Positions 1 to 8,674 of a stretch of DNA of 64,000 nucleotides are shown piece after piece. The stretch comes from an uncultured bacterium (lineage in GTDB: Bacteria > Cyanobacteriota > Vampirovibrionia > Gastranaerophilales > Gastranaerophilaceae): positions 96,559 to 160,558 of the forward strand of contig CASGEL010000004.1 of assembly GCA_949300485.1 (NCBI GenBank), written 5' to 3'. The notes beneath the pieces were generated by a model. That model was given only the letters and a program-made list of their open reading frames with translations. It ran no database searches and was not told where the DNA came from. The first letter of the stretch is position 1. Every line of letters begins with the position of its first letter. Both the position numbers and the translations under genes were made by a program.

Positions 1-1362
1 CCATTGAGCTTTGCAAAGGACCTTGGAAACAAAATTAATTCAACTGAATATCCTCAGGGTGATGGAGTATTGCCAGATGTTCAGGTAAATCCTGATTACG
101 TCATTTCTGGTTCCGTTGAAAAAAATATTGATATGACTCTTGATAATTGCATAAAACTTGCTCTTGGAAACAATCCGCAAATCAATGCAGCTTTTCAGGA
201 TATATTAGCTTCTGATGCAAGAGTCAAACAAGTTTGGTCTAATTATTTCCCGACATTTTCTTGGCAGACAGGTTATACTAGATTAAAACAACTGCAGTTG
301 TCTGATGCCTTGGGAAGAAAACTTGAATTTGATTATTACTTATTAGGACAAATTTCATTACAGCAAATGTTATATGACTTTGGTGTAACTCAGAATCAAG
401 CGACTATAAGAAAACTTGATTATGAAGGATATAAGAAGACATTTGAGGCAACTGTTAATAATGTTATTTATCAAACAAAAGATGCTTATTATAATGTGTT
501 ATATGCATATGAAGCAAAGCGTGTTGCACAAGATACAGTTGATAAGTTTCAACTTTTCTATGATCAGGCCAAAGCATTTTATCAGATTGGAATGAATCCT
601 AAGGTTGATGTTACCATAGCTGAGGCGAACTTAAGTAATGCAAAGCTACGACTAATTGAAGCTGAAAATGCTGTTAATCTTGCTATAGCAAAGTTAAATA
701 ATATAATGGGTGTTCCTTATATTGAAAAATATGATGTAATGGATAAGTTGCAATACAGGCCTATTAATTTAAGTTTTGAACAGGCTATTGATATTGCAAG
801 AGAGTCCAGACCAGAATTAAAATTAGCTGAAATCAAAGTTGAAGGTACAAACCAGACGATTAAACTGACTAAAAAATCATTTCTTCCTACAATATCACTT
901 GAAGGCCAGTATCAACGAGGAGGAAAATCTTGGAATTCGAATTATGGTTTTAATTTAGGCGCATATTTGACATTTCCGACAATCAATGCGATGCTAATAA
1001 AAAATGAAATAAAAGAAGCAAGATATTTATATGACAGAGAACTGGCAAATGCTAGAAATACTCAAAATTCAATATATCTCGAAATCCAAAATGCTTATTT
1101 GAAATTGGATGAAAAAAGAAACCAAATACCGGTTGCTATGCTGCAGGTAAAACAATCGAAAGAAAATTATGAGCTTTCATATGGCAGATACAGAGTTGGA
1201 GAAGCTAGTCCAACAGAATTAAAAGATGCAGAAATTCTTTATGAAGAAGCGCAATTGACATATTATAATGCTTTGTACCAATATAATTCGGCTAAGGCAG
1301 AACTTGAAAAATCAATCGGTAAAAATATCCCGGATGATGAGGCAGTAGAATTCATCCAATAA
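1..1362 (+). CDS. TolC-family outer-membrane efflux protein, 5' end outside window
   Basis: This is the outer-membrane channel component of a tripartite efflux or type I secretion system. About 450 residues are visible. There are two related halves of long amphipathic helices, each opening with the family pattern (MTLDNCIKLALGNNPQINAA near residue 44, then LSFEQAIDIARESRPEL near residue 260), as expected for two OEP repeats. The frame stays open to base 1, and the first possible start (TTG at 4) has no signal peptide or ribosome site, so the true start lies upstream. The stop is TAA at 1360-1362. No pump or adaptor gene follows, so its partners must lie to the left or elsewhere. Family assignment is firm; the substrate is unknown. 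Confidence 0.88.
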   Translation, partial: PLSFAKDLGNKINSTEYPQGDGVLPDVQVNPDYVISGSVEKNIDMTLDNCIKLALGNNPQINAAFQDILASDARVKQVWSNYFPTFSWQTGYTRLKQLQLSDALGRKLEFDYYLLGQISLQQMLYDFGVTQNQATIRKLDYEGYKKTFEATVNNVIYQTKDAYYNVLYAYEAKRVAQDTVDKFQLFYDQAKAFYQIGMNPKVDVTIAEANLSNAKLRLIEAENAVNLAIAKLNNIMGVPYIEKYDVMDKLQYRPINLSFEQAIDIARESRPELKLAEIKVEGTNQTIKLTKKSFLPTISLEGQYQRGGKSWNSNYGFNLGAYLTFPTINAMLIKNEIKEARYLYDRELANARNTQNSIYLEIQNAYLKLDEKRNQIPVAMLQVKQSKENYELSYGRYRVGEASPTELKDAEILYEEAQLTYYNALYQYNSAKAELEKSIGKNIPDDEAVEFIQ

Positions 1363-1461
1363 TATTAAGGATTGTTAACAACAATAAATTTGAAAAAGCA
1401 ATTTTTATGAGTTTATTTACTTTATATATATGTAAGATATATAAAGAAGAGAGTAAAAATT

Positions 1462-1710
1462 ATGTTAGCTACATCTGGACAAGCATTTGGAACAATGACT
1501 AATAGATCTCAAAGACGGAAAAGACAAGCCGTTGCAGATTTTAAATATTTAGAAAATAAAGATAGAAGAATGAGATTTAATAATTCTCAAGATCCTATTT
1601 ATTATGTGTTTGATTGTATAGAAAACAGACCAATAAAAGTTTTAGCAAAAGAATTTGTAAAAGATTCATTTTTTGAAGTTGTAAACTTCGTTTCAAAAGT
1701 CGTTGGATAA
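1462..1710 (+). CDS. Small basic protein of unknown function
   Basis: This is an 82-residue protein I do not recognise. It begins MLATSGQAFGTMTNRSQRR, has a strongly basic segment (RSQRRKRQ, residues 15-22) and ends in a hydrophobic/amphipathic stretch (FFEVVNFVSKVVG). A purine-rich ribosome site (AAGAAGAGAG) precedes the ATG, and a good terminator follows about 60 bases after the stop, so it looks like a single-gene transcript. There is no signal peptide. The short QAFG segment near the N-terminus is reminiscent of the Phe-Gly motif in other proteins of this window. A nucleic-acid-binding role is possible from charge alone, but nothing supports it directly. Confidence 0.6.
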   Translation: MLATSGQAFGTMTNRSQRRKRQAVADFKYLENKDRRMRFNNSQDPIYYVFDCIENRPIKVLAKEFVKDSFFEVVNFVSKVVG

Positions 1711-1768
1711 AATCAATAAGGATAAAGAGAAAAGAAATATAGGAAAAGGATAGGAAATAAACACAATT

Positions 1769-1797
1769 AAGCGGTCATACATAAGACCGCTTTTTAT
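1769..1797 (+). terminator. Rho-independent terminator
   Basis: AAGCGGTC (1769-1776) pairs perfectly with GACCGCTT (1785-1792) around an 8-base loop, followed by a T-rich run. It ends the 82-residue gene and, because the next gene converges on it, may also act on the minus strand. Confidence 0.85.
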
Positions 1798-1803
1798 TTG
1801 TAT

Positions 1804-3864
1804 TTAGAATATTATTGTCTGAGGATAGACTTCCTCAACATAATTTGCCCAATCTTTAACATCAAAAAATCCTATTGAAAATTCTGCTGTATTTTCGCCA
1901 AGCTGCTGAAGCCCTGGAACTTCAATAGGAGGACCAGCCGGTGTTGAGCGAGCAGGGTTCTTAGGATTTGAAATTACACCTGTACTTCTCAACAGAGTTA
2001 TAGATAGCGAATTTTGGTATACTTCATATTCTGTTAAACCTTTTGTAATTACACCTAATTTATTTGTCCAAACAAATCTCTGCATTGGTGCAGTATTTGT
2101 TTTTGATTCTATTCCTTTTGTCTTTGGCAAATGTTCTCTTATATTATAATCAGGATCAAATTTTCTTGATATAAGAAGATTCATATCCTCAGAAGAAACT
2201 TCTTTTACTGGAGTTGGGAAATTAAATCTAACCTGCCAAAGTTTATTAGACAACAAATTCAACCATTTTATTTTAAAATTTAATAACTTAGATTTTTTAT
2301 TTAAAGATACATCAACGCTGAAAAATGAAGTTACTATTCTTAGAGTTACTCTAAGCGAACCCTTTAAAATTACTCTGGCAGATTTAATTTGGGCCACTTC
2401 ATAAACATCATCTTCAACCGGTCCGAAATTGTAACTGTCACCTTTATCTTTGCAACGGACGAACTCTATAAAGTTCTTATAACATTTCGTTTTGTCATAA
2501 ATATTCAGCTTGCCTTCATCAATTTCAAGTCTTATGTTTGAATTAAAGATATTACTTGAATCAACCAAAACATCAGATGGAGAATCATCTGCATTAAACT
2601 CTTTTAGCATGGTGTATAAAGTAGTATAATCCTCTGTTACCGGAATTTTATTTGTATCATAAAGCAATTTTGAAGGGAAACCTTTTCTCTGAGCAATTAC
2701 CTGAGCATTTTTATCTATAGTTGGTCTTTCCACCTCAAGTATTTTGTATTTATCCAGATACTTAAACGTCATAGTCAAATTCTCAGGTTGTTCAAGTCTA
2801 ATTTCTTCAGTAATAGAGTCCGCTATCTGCATAATTTTTTTATAACGAACAATATTTTCCTCATGTACCATATCCGTAGAACAGCCACATATACTATCAT
2901 GTGCTTGGTTTTGGAGTAAAAGTTTATATGCATATTCAATGCTGCTTTCGTATTTGCTTCCAAAGTTAAATTGTAGCTTATCAGCAATATCAAGTTTATA
3001 TGAACATTCGGTATTTAACTGCTTTAACTTCATTCTTGAAGAATAAGAACCCGGCAAAATAAATGTTTTTGAATTATCTCTCAATTCTTCATTATGTTTC
3101 TGCTTAAATTTAACGGCATTAAAATATTCAAATGGAGTACCAAGCCTTATGGTATAATCTTCCAGCAGCTCATTTACAGAATCAATTTGTTGAAGAATAT
3201 CATCCGGAATATCCAAATGATCTGCACCTATAGGCATTAACAGAGTATTTCCGGATTTTTCTGCAATTTTATCTAAGTTAGCTTTTAGAAATTCAGCTTT
3301 TTCTTCAATAGACTTATCTGAAGAAAATATATCCATATAATAACCTCGGATAAGATTTACCGTATTAATTTTGTTCCAGACAAATTCAGAAGGAAGCTCT
3401 CCGCATCCACGCCATACAATGGCTTTATCAATTCCATATTCCTTAAGTATAATTGGGACATTTTTACTATGGCCAAACGTATCTGCAAAGTATGCGATAA
3501 AATCTTTGCATCCAAAATCTTTGGCTATCTTAAGACCTATTTCTATATTTTTTCTAAAACATATTCCATCAGTTAAGAACTCATCAACCAAACAATAAAA
3601 TGGTCCTATAAAAAGTTTTTTTTGTCCTATAAACATTCTTATTAGATCTTCTTTTTCAGGGCGCATTTCAAGATAATCTAACAGTGCTGCAACCTGCCCG
3701 TCAAAGTAAAATGAAGGAATCTTATCTTCCAACAGCATGTCCAATACGTGGTCAAAAACTCTTAACAGTCTGAGTCTAAAAACCTCATATTCTCTGTACC
3801 ACTCTCTATCCCAATGGGTATGTATATACGCTATTACTTCTTTTTTCTTCTTATTGTTAAACAT
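1804..3864 (-). CDS. Glycoside hydrolase family 38 (alpha-mannosidase-type)
   Basis: This is a retaining, zinc-dependent glycosidase of the GH38 type, which removes alpha-mannosyl or related residues. Key family motifs are in order: HTHWDREWY (His17 and Asp19, zinc ligands), FADTFGHS (Asp128, predicted nucleophile and ligand) and NQAHDSICG (His322, zinc ligand). The C-terminal half is the expected beta-rich region. At 686 residues it is shorter than MngB-type enzymes, which are nearer 880. It has no signal peptide, so it should be cytoplasmic. It stands alone, with no sugar transporter beside it. No clear ribosome site precedes the ATG. Family is firm; the substrate is open (alpha-mannan fragments or mannosyl-glycerate are the known bacterial cases). 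Confidence 0.88.
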   Translation of the reverse strand: MFNNKKKKEVIAYIHTHWDREWYREYEVFRLRLLRVFDHVLDMLLEDKIPSFYFDGQVAALLDYLEMRPEKEDLIRMFIGQKKLFIGPFYCLVDEFLTDGICFRKNIEIGLKIAKDFGCKDFIAYFADTFGHSKNVPIILKEYGIDKAIVWRGCGELPSEFVWNKINTVNLIRGYYMDIFSSDKSIEEKAEFLKANLDKIAEKSGNTLLMPIGADHLDIPDDILQQIDSVNELLEDYTIRLGTPFEYFNAVKFKQKHNEELRDNSKTFILPGSYSSRMKLKQLNTECSYKLDIADKLQFNFGSKYESSIEYAYKLLLQNQAHDSICGCSTDMVHEENIVRYKKIMQIADSITEEIRLEQPENLTMTFKYLDKYKILEVERPTIDKNAQVIAQRKGFPSKLLYDTNKIPVTEDYTTLYTMLKEFNADDSPSDVLVDSSNIFNSNIRLEIDEGKLNIYDKTKCYKNFIEFVRCKDKGDSYNFGPVEDDVYEVAQIKSARVILKGSLRVTLRIVTSFFSVDVSLNKKSKLLNFKIKWLNLLSNKLWQVRFNFPTPVKEVSSEDMNLLISRKFDPDYNIREHLPKTKGIESKTNTAPMQRFVWTNKLGVITKGLTEYEVYQNSLSITLLRSTGVISNPKNPARSTPAGPPIEVPGLQQLGENTAEFSIGFFDVKDWANYVEEVYPQTIIF

Positions 3865-3977
3865 ATATGTATACTAACATTTTATACTAAAAAAATCTAA
3901 TTGTTAAGATTATCCGATCGTAGAATGAAAAATAAATAGGAGCCCTATATCATTACAATGAAGAAAATGAGGTGATT

Positions 3978-4616
3978 ATGAAAAAATTAGTGGCAATCGG
4001 TATTTTAGTATGCAGTCTATGTCTTTATGCTGATATTGCAAGTGCATATACAATAAAACAAATCTCAAGTACTCCAAACTACAACAATTCTATGGATAAT
4101 GCTTATTGTAATGATTTAACTCAAGTTGAGGAATATATATTCGGGAAAAGTTACAGAAATGAAGATATTGATAGCAGACTAAAAAGGATAGAAAAAAATT
4201 TATTTAATAAAACATATACAACAATGAATACTACTAACAGGATGAATAATATTCTAACAAGTTATCGCAGCAACTCAGCTGCAAATAACACAAGCAATTT
4301 TGTAACGAGTTCTCCTTTTGGCTCGAGCAGTTATTATACAAGAAGCGGAGTATTTTCCAATTATACCCCAAGCAGAAGACTCTACAACAGATTTATTGGA
4401 CAACCAACAGGATTTACACCTCCAATAATGAATACACCTTTTCACCGAAACAGCTTTCGACCTGGGTACAGATCTTATTACAGACCAAGGCATAGGTATA
4501 GAAACAGTTATTATAGACCTAGAATAAGAAATACATATGGCACACGAACTTACTATGGCACCCCTAGTTATTTACAGCCGACATCTGCGCGTGCAGGGAT
4601 AACAATATTAGACTAA
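3978..4616 (+). CDS. Exported Tyr/Arg-rich protein of unknown function
   Basis: This is a 212-residue protein with a clear signal peptide (MKKLVAIGILVCSLCLYADIASA). A short segment around residues 50-75 contains paired motifs, EEYIFGKSYRNE and RLKRIEKNLFNKTY, which look like two halves of one helical repeat. The middle is Ser/Asn/Thr-rich and the tail is very rich in Tyr, Arg and Pro. I chose the ATG at 3978 because the alternative GTG at 3972 lies inside the ribosome site GAGGTGA. It is probably a periplasmic or surface structural protein. It has no operon partner, and glmS follows 85 bases later. I do not recognise a named family. Confidence 0.72.
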   Translation: MKKLVAIGILVCSLCLYADIASAYTIKQISSTPNYNNSMDNAYCNDLTQVEEYIFGKSYRNEDIDSRLKRIEKNLFNKTYTTMNTTNRMNNILTSYRSNSAANNTSNFVTSSPFGSSSYYTRSGVFSNYTPSRRLYNRFIGQPTGFTPPIMNTPFHRNSFRPGYRSYYRPRHRYRNSYYRPRIRNTYGTRTYYGTPSYLQPTSARAGITILD

Positions 4617-4701
4617 TATAAAATTTATATTAAGTTTTTAAAAAGTCACTATTTTAATGATACTATATATATTGTAGTTAGATAAGGGAGAAGAAAACAA
4701 T

Positions 4702-6546
4702 ATGTGTGGTATTGTAGGATATGTTGGCAGTAAACCTGCAGTTGATATACTATTAGATGGTTTAGAACAATTAGAATATAGAGGATATGACTCATCCGGA
4801 ATTGCTGTCAAATGTGATGATGCGATAAAAGTATACAAAGCAGAGGGCAAACTTTCAAACCTGAAAGAAGAATTAGCTCCCCATGCTTACGAAATATCAA
4901 AAGCAACAATGGGTATTGGTCATATAAGATGGGCAACACATGGCGCACCGACGGTTGTTAATGCACATCCTCATACATGCGGATGTGGAAAACTTGTTGT
5001 TGTTCATAATGGTATCATTGAAAATTATAAAGAGCTTAAGGCTAAATTAGAAGAAAAAGGCTGCAAATTCCGTTCTCAAACTGATACAGAAGTAGTTGCC
5101 CATCTGATTGCATCTATTTACGGAGAAGTTAAAGACTTAGCAAAAGCTGTCCAGCTTACTACAAAACAACTTGAAGGAGCTTATGCACTATGTATTATGC
5201 ACAATGACGAACCTAATAAACTTGTAGTAACTAAAAGGAATGCTCCGTTAGTTATTGGAGTCGGCGAAAATGAATACTATGTTGCCTCTGATGTTCCTGC
5301 AATTATAAAACATACTAAAAAAGCGATTTATTTAACAGATAATCAGGTGGCAACAATAACCCCTGATAGTTTAAAGTTGGAAGATGTAAATGAACAAGAA
5401 TTAACTCCAAAAATTGAAGTATTGCCATGGGAACCGGTTGCCCTAAGTAAAATGGGATACAAGCATTTTATGCTAAAGGAAATCCACGAGCAACCAGATG
5501 TAATACGAAACATTCTTGTAGGGAAATTGCACACGTCTGACTCTCCTATCGTTTTAAATGAAGTCAAACTGACTAGAAATACATTAAAAGAGCTGAATAG
5601 AATACAAATTATAGCATGTGGCACATCTTTACATGCTGCAATGATAGGTAAATATATTATAGAAGATTTCTGTGGTATTCCTGTAGATGTTGAAGCTTCA
5701 AGTGAATACATTTACAGAAAAACAGTAACTGATTCACATACTCTAGTAATTGGAGTTTCTCAATCCGGAGAAACCGCTGATACTCTCACTGCGATTAAGC
5801 AATCCAAAGCAAAGGGATCACACATATTAATTATTACAAACAGACCTGATAGCGCAATGGCAAGAGAAGCCGACAGCTTAATTCCTGTAAGTGCAGGTAT
5901 TGAAGTATCTGTTGCGGCAACAAAATCTTATATTGCTCAATTAACTTCTTTTTACCTATTAGCCTTATATATGGCTGAAATTAAAGGAACAATGAGCGAA
6001 GAAGATTTAAATAAGATAAAATCTGAAATGTTATTGCTACCGCAAAAAATAGAACAAATCCTTGCTCATAAAGAAAATATCCAAACTTGTGCAAGAAAAT
6101 ATTCAAATACAAGGGATTTTATATATATTGCAAGAGGCATAAATTATCCTACTGCGCTTGAAGGTGCCCTAAAATTAAAAGAAATAAGCTACATTAATGC
6201 TACTGGTTATCCTGCAGGAGAGTTAAAGCATGGACCTATTGCAATGTTAGATGAAACAATGCCTGTTTTATCAGTACTCATGAATGGTAAAGTATATGAA
6301 AAGCTGTTATCCAACAGCGAAGAAGCTAAAGCTCGTAATGCGAAAATGATTGCACTTACTAACTCATCTGATCAAAAACTTGATGATTTGTTTGATTATA
6401 TAATAAGAGTACCGGAAGTCGATGAGTTACTCTCCCCTATTGTAGCAATGGTTCCATTACAACTGATAGCTTATTATATTGCAGAATTTTTGGGAAAAGA
6501 CGTCGATCAACCTAGAAATCTTGCAAAATCTGTAACAGTTGAATAA
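4702..6546 (+). CDS. glmS: Glutamine--fructose-6-phosphate aminotransferase (isomerizing)
   Basis: GlmS makes glucosamine-6-phosphate from fructose-6-phosphate and glutamine, the entry step to UDP-GlcNAc for peptidoglycan and surface glycans. At 614 residues it has the usual length. The N-terminal glutaminase domain starts MCGIVGYVG, with Cys2 as the nucleophile exposed after Met removal. Two SIS sugar-isomerase domains follow (about residues 290-420 and 460-600), and the C-terminus DQPRNLAKSVTVE is the family signature. The ribosome site AAGGGAG lies about 10 bases before the ATG. The 85-base upstream gap is too short for a glmS ribozyme and I see none. Confidence 0.97.
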   Translation: MCGIVGYVGSKPAVDILLDGLEQLEYRGYDSSGIAVKCDDAIKVYKAEGKLSNLKEELAPHAYEISKATMGIGHIRWATHGAPTVVNAHPHTCGCGKLVVVHNGIIENYKELKAKLEEKGCKFRSQTDTEVVAHLIASIYGEVKDLAKAVQLTTKQLEGAYALCIMHNDEPNKLVVTKRNAPLVIGVGENEYYVASDVPAIIKHTKKAIYLTDNQVATITPDSLKLEDVNEQELTPKIEVLPWEPVALSKMGYKHFMLKEIHEQPDVIRNILVGKLHTSDSPIVLNEVKLTRNTLKELNRIQIIACGTSLHAAMIGKYIIEDFCGIPVDVEASSEYIYRKTVTDSHTLVIGVSQSGETADTLTAIKQSKAKGSHILIITNRPDSAMAREADSLIPVSAGIEVSVAATKSYIAQLTSFYLLALYMAEIKGTMSEEDLNKIKSEMLLLPQKIEQILAHKENIQTCARKYSNTRDFIYIARGINYPTALEGALKLKEISYINATGYPAGELKHGPIAMLDETMPVLSVLMNGKVYEKLLSNSEEAKARNAKMIALTNSSDQKLDDLFDYIIRVPEVDELLSPIVAMVPLQLIAYYIAEFLGKDVDQPRNLAKSVTVE

Positions 6547-6567
6547 AAAATTTTAAAAGAGGTAACA

Positions 6568-6738
6568 ATGAAGAGCCTGGTATCAGATATTGTACAGATT
6601 AATTTTACTAAAATTGATGATATTTATTCTATTGAAAAATCTTTATCTGATAAATTTGGTCAGATTCTAAGATGGGCAATTGTTGATATCCATGATTCAA
6701 CATTAAAAATATGCTTAGCATATGAAAAAGAGGTATAA
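6568..6738 (+). CDS. Small conserved-looking protein, 56 residues, unknown
   Basis: A 56-residue reading frame starts at an ATG with an excellent ribosome site (AAAAGAGGT, 4 bases away), 21 bases after the glmS stop, so it is probably co-transcribed with glmS. The protein (MKSLVSDIVQINFTKIDDIY... ending AYEKEV) has alternating hydrophobic and charged residues that suggest a small alpha/beta fold. The stop codon lies inside the 5' arm of a strong terminator. I do not recognise a family. Good translation signals and position make it likely real. Confidence 0.6.
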   Translation: MKSLVSDIVQINFTKIDDIYSIEKSLSDKFGQILRWAIVDIHDSTLKICLAYEKEV

Positions 6739-6755
6739 ATCTATACCTCTTTTTC
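6724..6755 (+). terminator. Strong terminator overlapping a stop codon
   Basis: GAAAAAGAGGTATA (6724-6737) pairs perfectly over 14 bases with TATACCTCTTTTTC (6742-6755), with a 4-base loop. The A- and T-rich flanks make it bidirectional, serving the glmS transcript and the convergent gene at 6767. Confidence 0.9.
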
Positions 6756-6766
6756 ATTATTTCTTA

Positions 6767-7204
6767 TTATTTTACATAATAATCCAGTACAACATTTTTT
6801 GTCTGTTGTTCTATTGCCGCAGAATCTGTGTATTTTTGATCAATTTGCCCTGATTTATAAGCATGATTTTGAATTTTAGATAATACCCAAAGACCTGCAG
6901 CTGCAATCATTCCATACTTTCCAAATTTGGTCGGATTCTTCATAATTTTTGCAGCCATTCCTTTTCCGCCTAATTTACTTATTAATTTAGAAGTAATTTC
7001 ACCAATTTTTGTTGCTGCCTTAACAAGAAATTTTGGTTTCTTTGCAATGGCAATTCCGCCTGCTGCACCTGCTAAGCCTAACTGTACATTATAGTTTAAA
7101 TTATTTTTAAAGTGTTCTTTTGCACATTGAGCCCTATTAGTTAAGCTCCCTTTTGAAGGGTCAAACATAACTACGACTGGAGATGCTGAATTAATACTAG
7201 ACAT
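6767..7204 (-). CDS. Hypothetical protein with hydrophobic Gly/Ala segments
   Basis: This is a 145-residue protein I do not recognise. Residues 40-60 (LGLAGAAGGIAIAKKP) and about 105-125 (FGKYGMIAAAGLWVLSKI) are hydrophobic and could insert in or lie on a membrane. The middle is Lys/Gly-rich. There is no classical signal peptide. A ribosome site resembling AGGTAGG precedes the ATG on the minus strand. It is flanked by a strong terminator at its 3' end and a hairpin upstream, so it appears to be transcribed alone. Confidence 0.6.
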   Translation of the reverse strand: MSSINSASPVVVMFDPSKGSLTNRAQCAKEHFKNNLNYNVQLGLAGAAGGIAIAKKPKFLVKAATKIGEITSKLISKLGGKGMAAKIMKNPTKFGKYGMIAAAGLWVLSKIQNHAYKSGQIDQKYTDSAAIEQQTKNVVLDYYVK

Positions 7205-7279
7205 AATAATAACCTACCTTTCTTTACCTACACATTAAAAAATAAACCTTACTTATTTATAAAAATTTTTTATAAACGC

Positions 7280-7308
7280 AAATTGCCTGAGTTTTATTCA
7301 GGCAATTT
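7280..7308 (-). terminator. Hairpin downstream of ferredoxin gene, probable terminator
   Basis: AAATTGCCTGA (7280-7290) pairs perfectly with TCAGGCAATTT (7298-7308). On the minus strand it lies 40 bases after the ferredoxin stop and is followed by GCGTTTATAAAAAATTTTT, which is only partly U-rich, so it is a less certain terminator. Confidence 0.6.
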
Positions 7309-7348
7309 GAAACGCTTATAAATAAAGGCATTGAAAGGTTTACAATTC

Positions 7349-7534
7349 TTAATAATCAAAAATTTCAATAGCATTAACAGGGCAACTAATTGCAGCATCA
7401 ATGCACAAATCTTCAGAAACAGAAATTCTATCCGTATTAACTACAGCTTTATTTCCTTTCATATCAAACACCTCCGGATTAATAATAGCGCAAGCCCCAC
7501 AACCAACGCACGTATCTAGTACTGTAACATTCAT
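7349..7534 (-). CDS. Small 4Fe-4S ferredoxin
   Basis: This is a 61-residue single-cluster ferredoxin that carries electrons in low-potential redox reactions. The CVGCGAC motif near residues 9-15 supplies three cysteines, and the CP of ISCPVNAIEIF near the C-terminus supplies the fourth, with one further Cys in between. The start is the ATG at 7534, preceded by GGAGGATA; a longer frame back to 7576 has no ribosome site and adds an unrelated hydrophobic stretch. It lies just downstream of thrB on the same strand with an 80-base gap. The electron partner cannot be inferred from the neighbours. Confidence 0.87.
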   Translation of the reverse strand: MNVTVLDTCVGCGACAIINPEVFDMKGNKAVVNTDRISVSEDLCIDAAISCPVNAIEIFDY

Positions 7535-7616
7535 AAAAATATCCTCCATAATATGATAATATATTATGAAGGACATTTTTATATAATTAAATTGCTACTA
7601 TTTCTACTACAATAAG

Positions 7617-8564
7617 CTAATCTTCATTAGAAATAATTTGAGCACCATTATTCTCAACAGCTAAAGTTTTAATAGTACATTTTATATTTTGCTCAGCCCA
7701 AGTATCTTTTACAATACTTCTTATCTTTTCAAGATTATTTTTTTCCGAAATAACAAGAATTGAGGATCCAGCACCACTTAAAACACAGCCCAGTACATTA
7801 TCAAAATGTTTAAGATTTGCAATAATTGTTTCTAAACCTGGTACTAATTTCATTCTATAGGGCTGATGAAGTCTGTCTTTTAATGCTAGCTTCATCAATT
7901 CAGAATCTTCTGTATGTACAGCTTCAACAAACATTGCAAGTCTTTGAGCATTATATACAGCATCTTTCATAGGGACTTCTGCCGGCAAAACAGACCTTGC
8001 TATATCAGTTGATAACTCAAAATCAGGAACACATACAGTCACTGCCCAATTTTCAGGCCATTTTAGTTTTCTGTAAATAACACTACCATCTTCCTCTTGA
8101 GATGATATTACCAATCCTCCAACAATCGCTGGTGTAATATTATCAGGATGCCCCTCAATTTCACAGGCTATAGACAACAATGCAACCTCATCTGCGGGTC
8201 TTCCCAATAATTCATTAGCTGCAATTAAGGCTCCAACAATAACAGATGAACTGCTTCCTAAACCTCTAGCTACAGGAATATTTGAGTGAATATTTATTTT
8301 CAGTTCACTTGGAGTTTGTCCAATTGAATTATATAAAAGTTCAACAGCTTTATATACAATACTGTTTTCATCTGAAGGAACATGATCAAGCGATAACTGA
8401 TCAATTGTATCACTATCAGCAAGAACATTAATCTCAACACCTGTACCCGGTAAAACCGTTTCTTCAATAGTAATAGTGTTATAAATTGGCAACGCCATAC
8501 CCAAGCAATCAAAGCCAGGGCCAATATTAGCTGTAGTCGCCGGTACTTTTACGCTAACTTTCAT
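7617..8564 (-). CDS. thrB: Homoserine kinase
   Basis: ThrB phosphorylates homoserine with ATP, the step before threonine synthase. It is a GHMP-superfamily kinase of 315 residues, about the usual length. The N-terminus (VPATTANIGPGFDCLG) is the classic homoserine-kinase opening. The glycine/serine phosphate loop ARGLGSSSS lies at about residues 99-107, and the C-terminal GHMP motif GCVLSGAGSSILV near residue 255 is present. No thrA or thrC is adjacent. No T-box or attenuator is visible upstream. Confidence 0.95.
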   Translation of the reverse strand: MKVSVKVPATTANIGPGFDCLGMALPIYNTITIEETVLPGTGVEINVLADSDTIDQLSLDHVPSDENSIVYKAVELLYNSIGQTPSELKINIHSNIPVARGLGSSSSVIVGALIAANELLGRPADEVALLSIACEIEGHPDNITPAIVGGLVISSQEEDGSVIYRKLKWPENWAVTVCVPDFELSTDIARSVLPAEVPMKDAVYNAQRLAMFVEAVHTEDSELMKLALKDRLHQPYRMKLVPGLETIIANLKHFDNVLGCVLSGAGSSILVISEKNNLEKIRSIVKDTWAEQNIKCTIKTLAVENNGAQIISNED

Positions 8565-8674
8565 AATCTCTTAATCTACCTTTCATAATTATTATACCAA
8601 AAACACAAAAAACGGCTTATTATAAGATATTTAAAGAATTTGAACAACTTGAAAAAAGGGGGTATAATCAAGCT

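Noticed and set aside
3371..3598. 75-codon + strand frame inside the GH38 gene
   Set aside because: It lies opposite conserved GH38 motifs and has no ribosome site.
3972..3977. GTG start for the Tyr/Arg-rich exported protein
   Set aside because: The GTG is inside the GAGGTGA ribosome site; the ATG at 3978 gives a normal signal peptide.
4617..4701. glmS ribozyme or riboswitch upstream of glmS
   Set aside because: The gap is only 85 bases and shows no ribozyme core; a ribosome site and a probable -10 region account for it.
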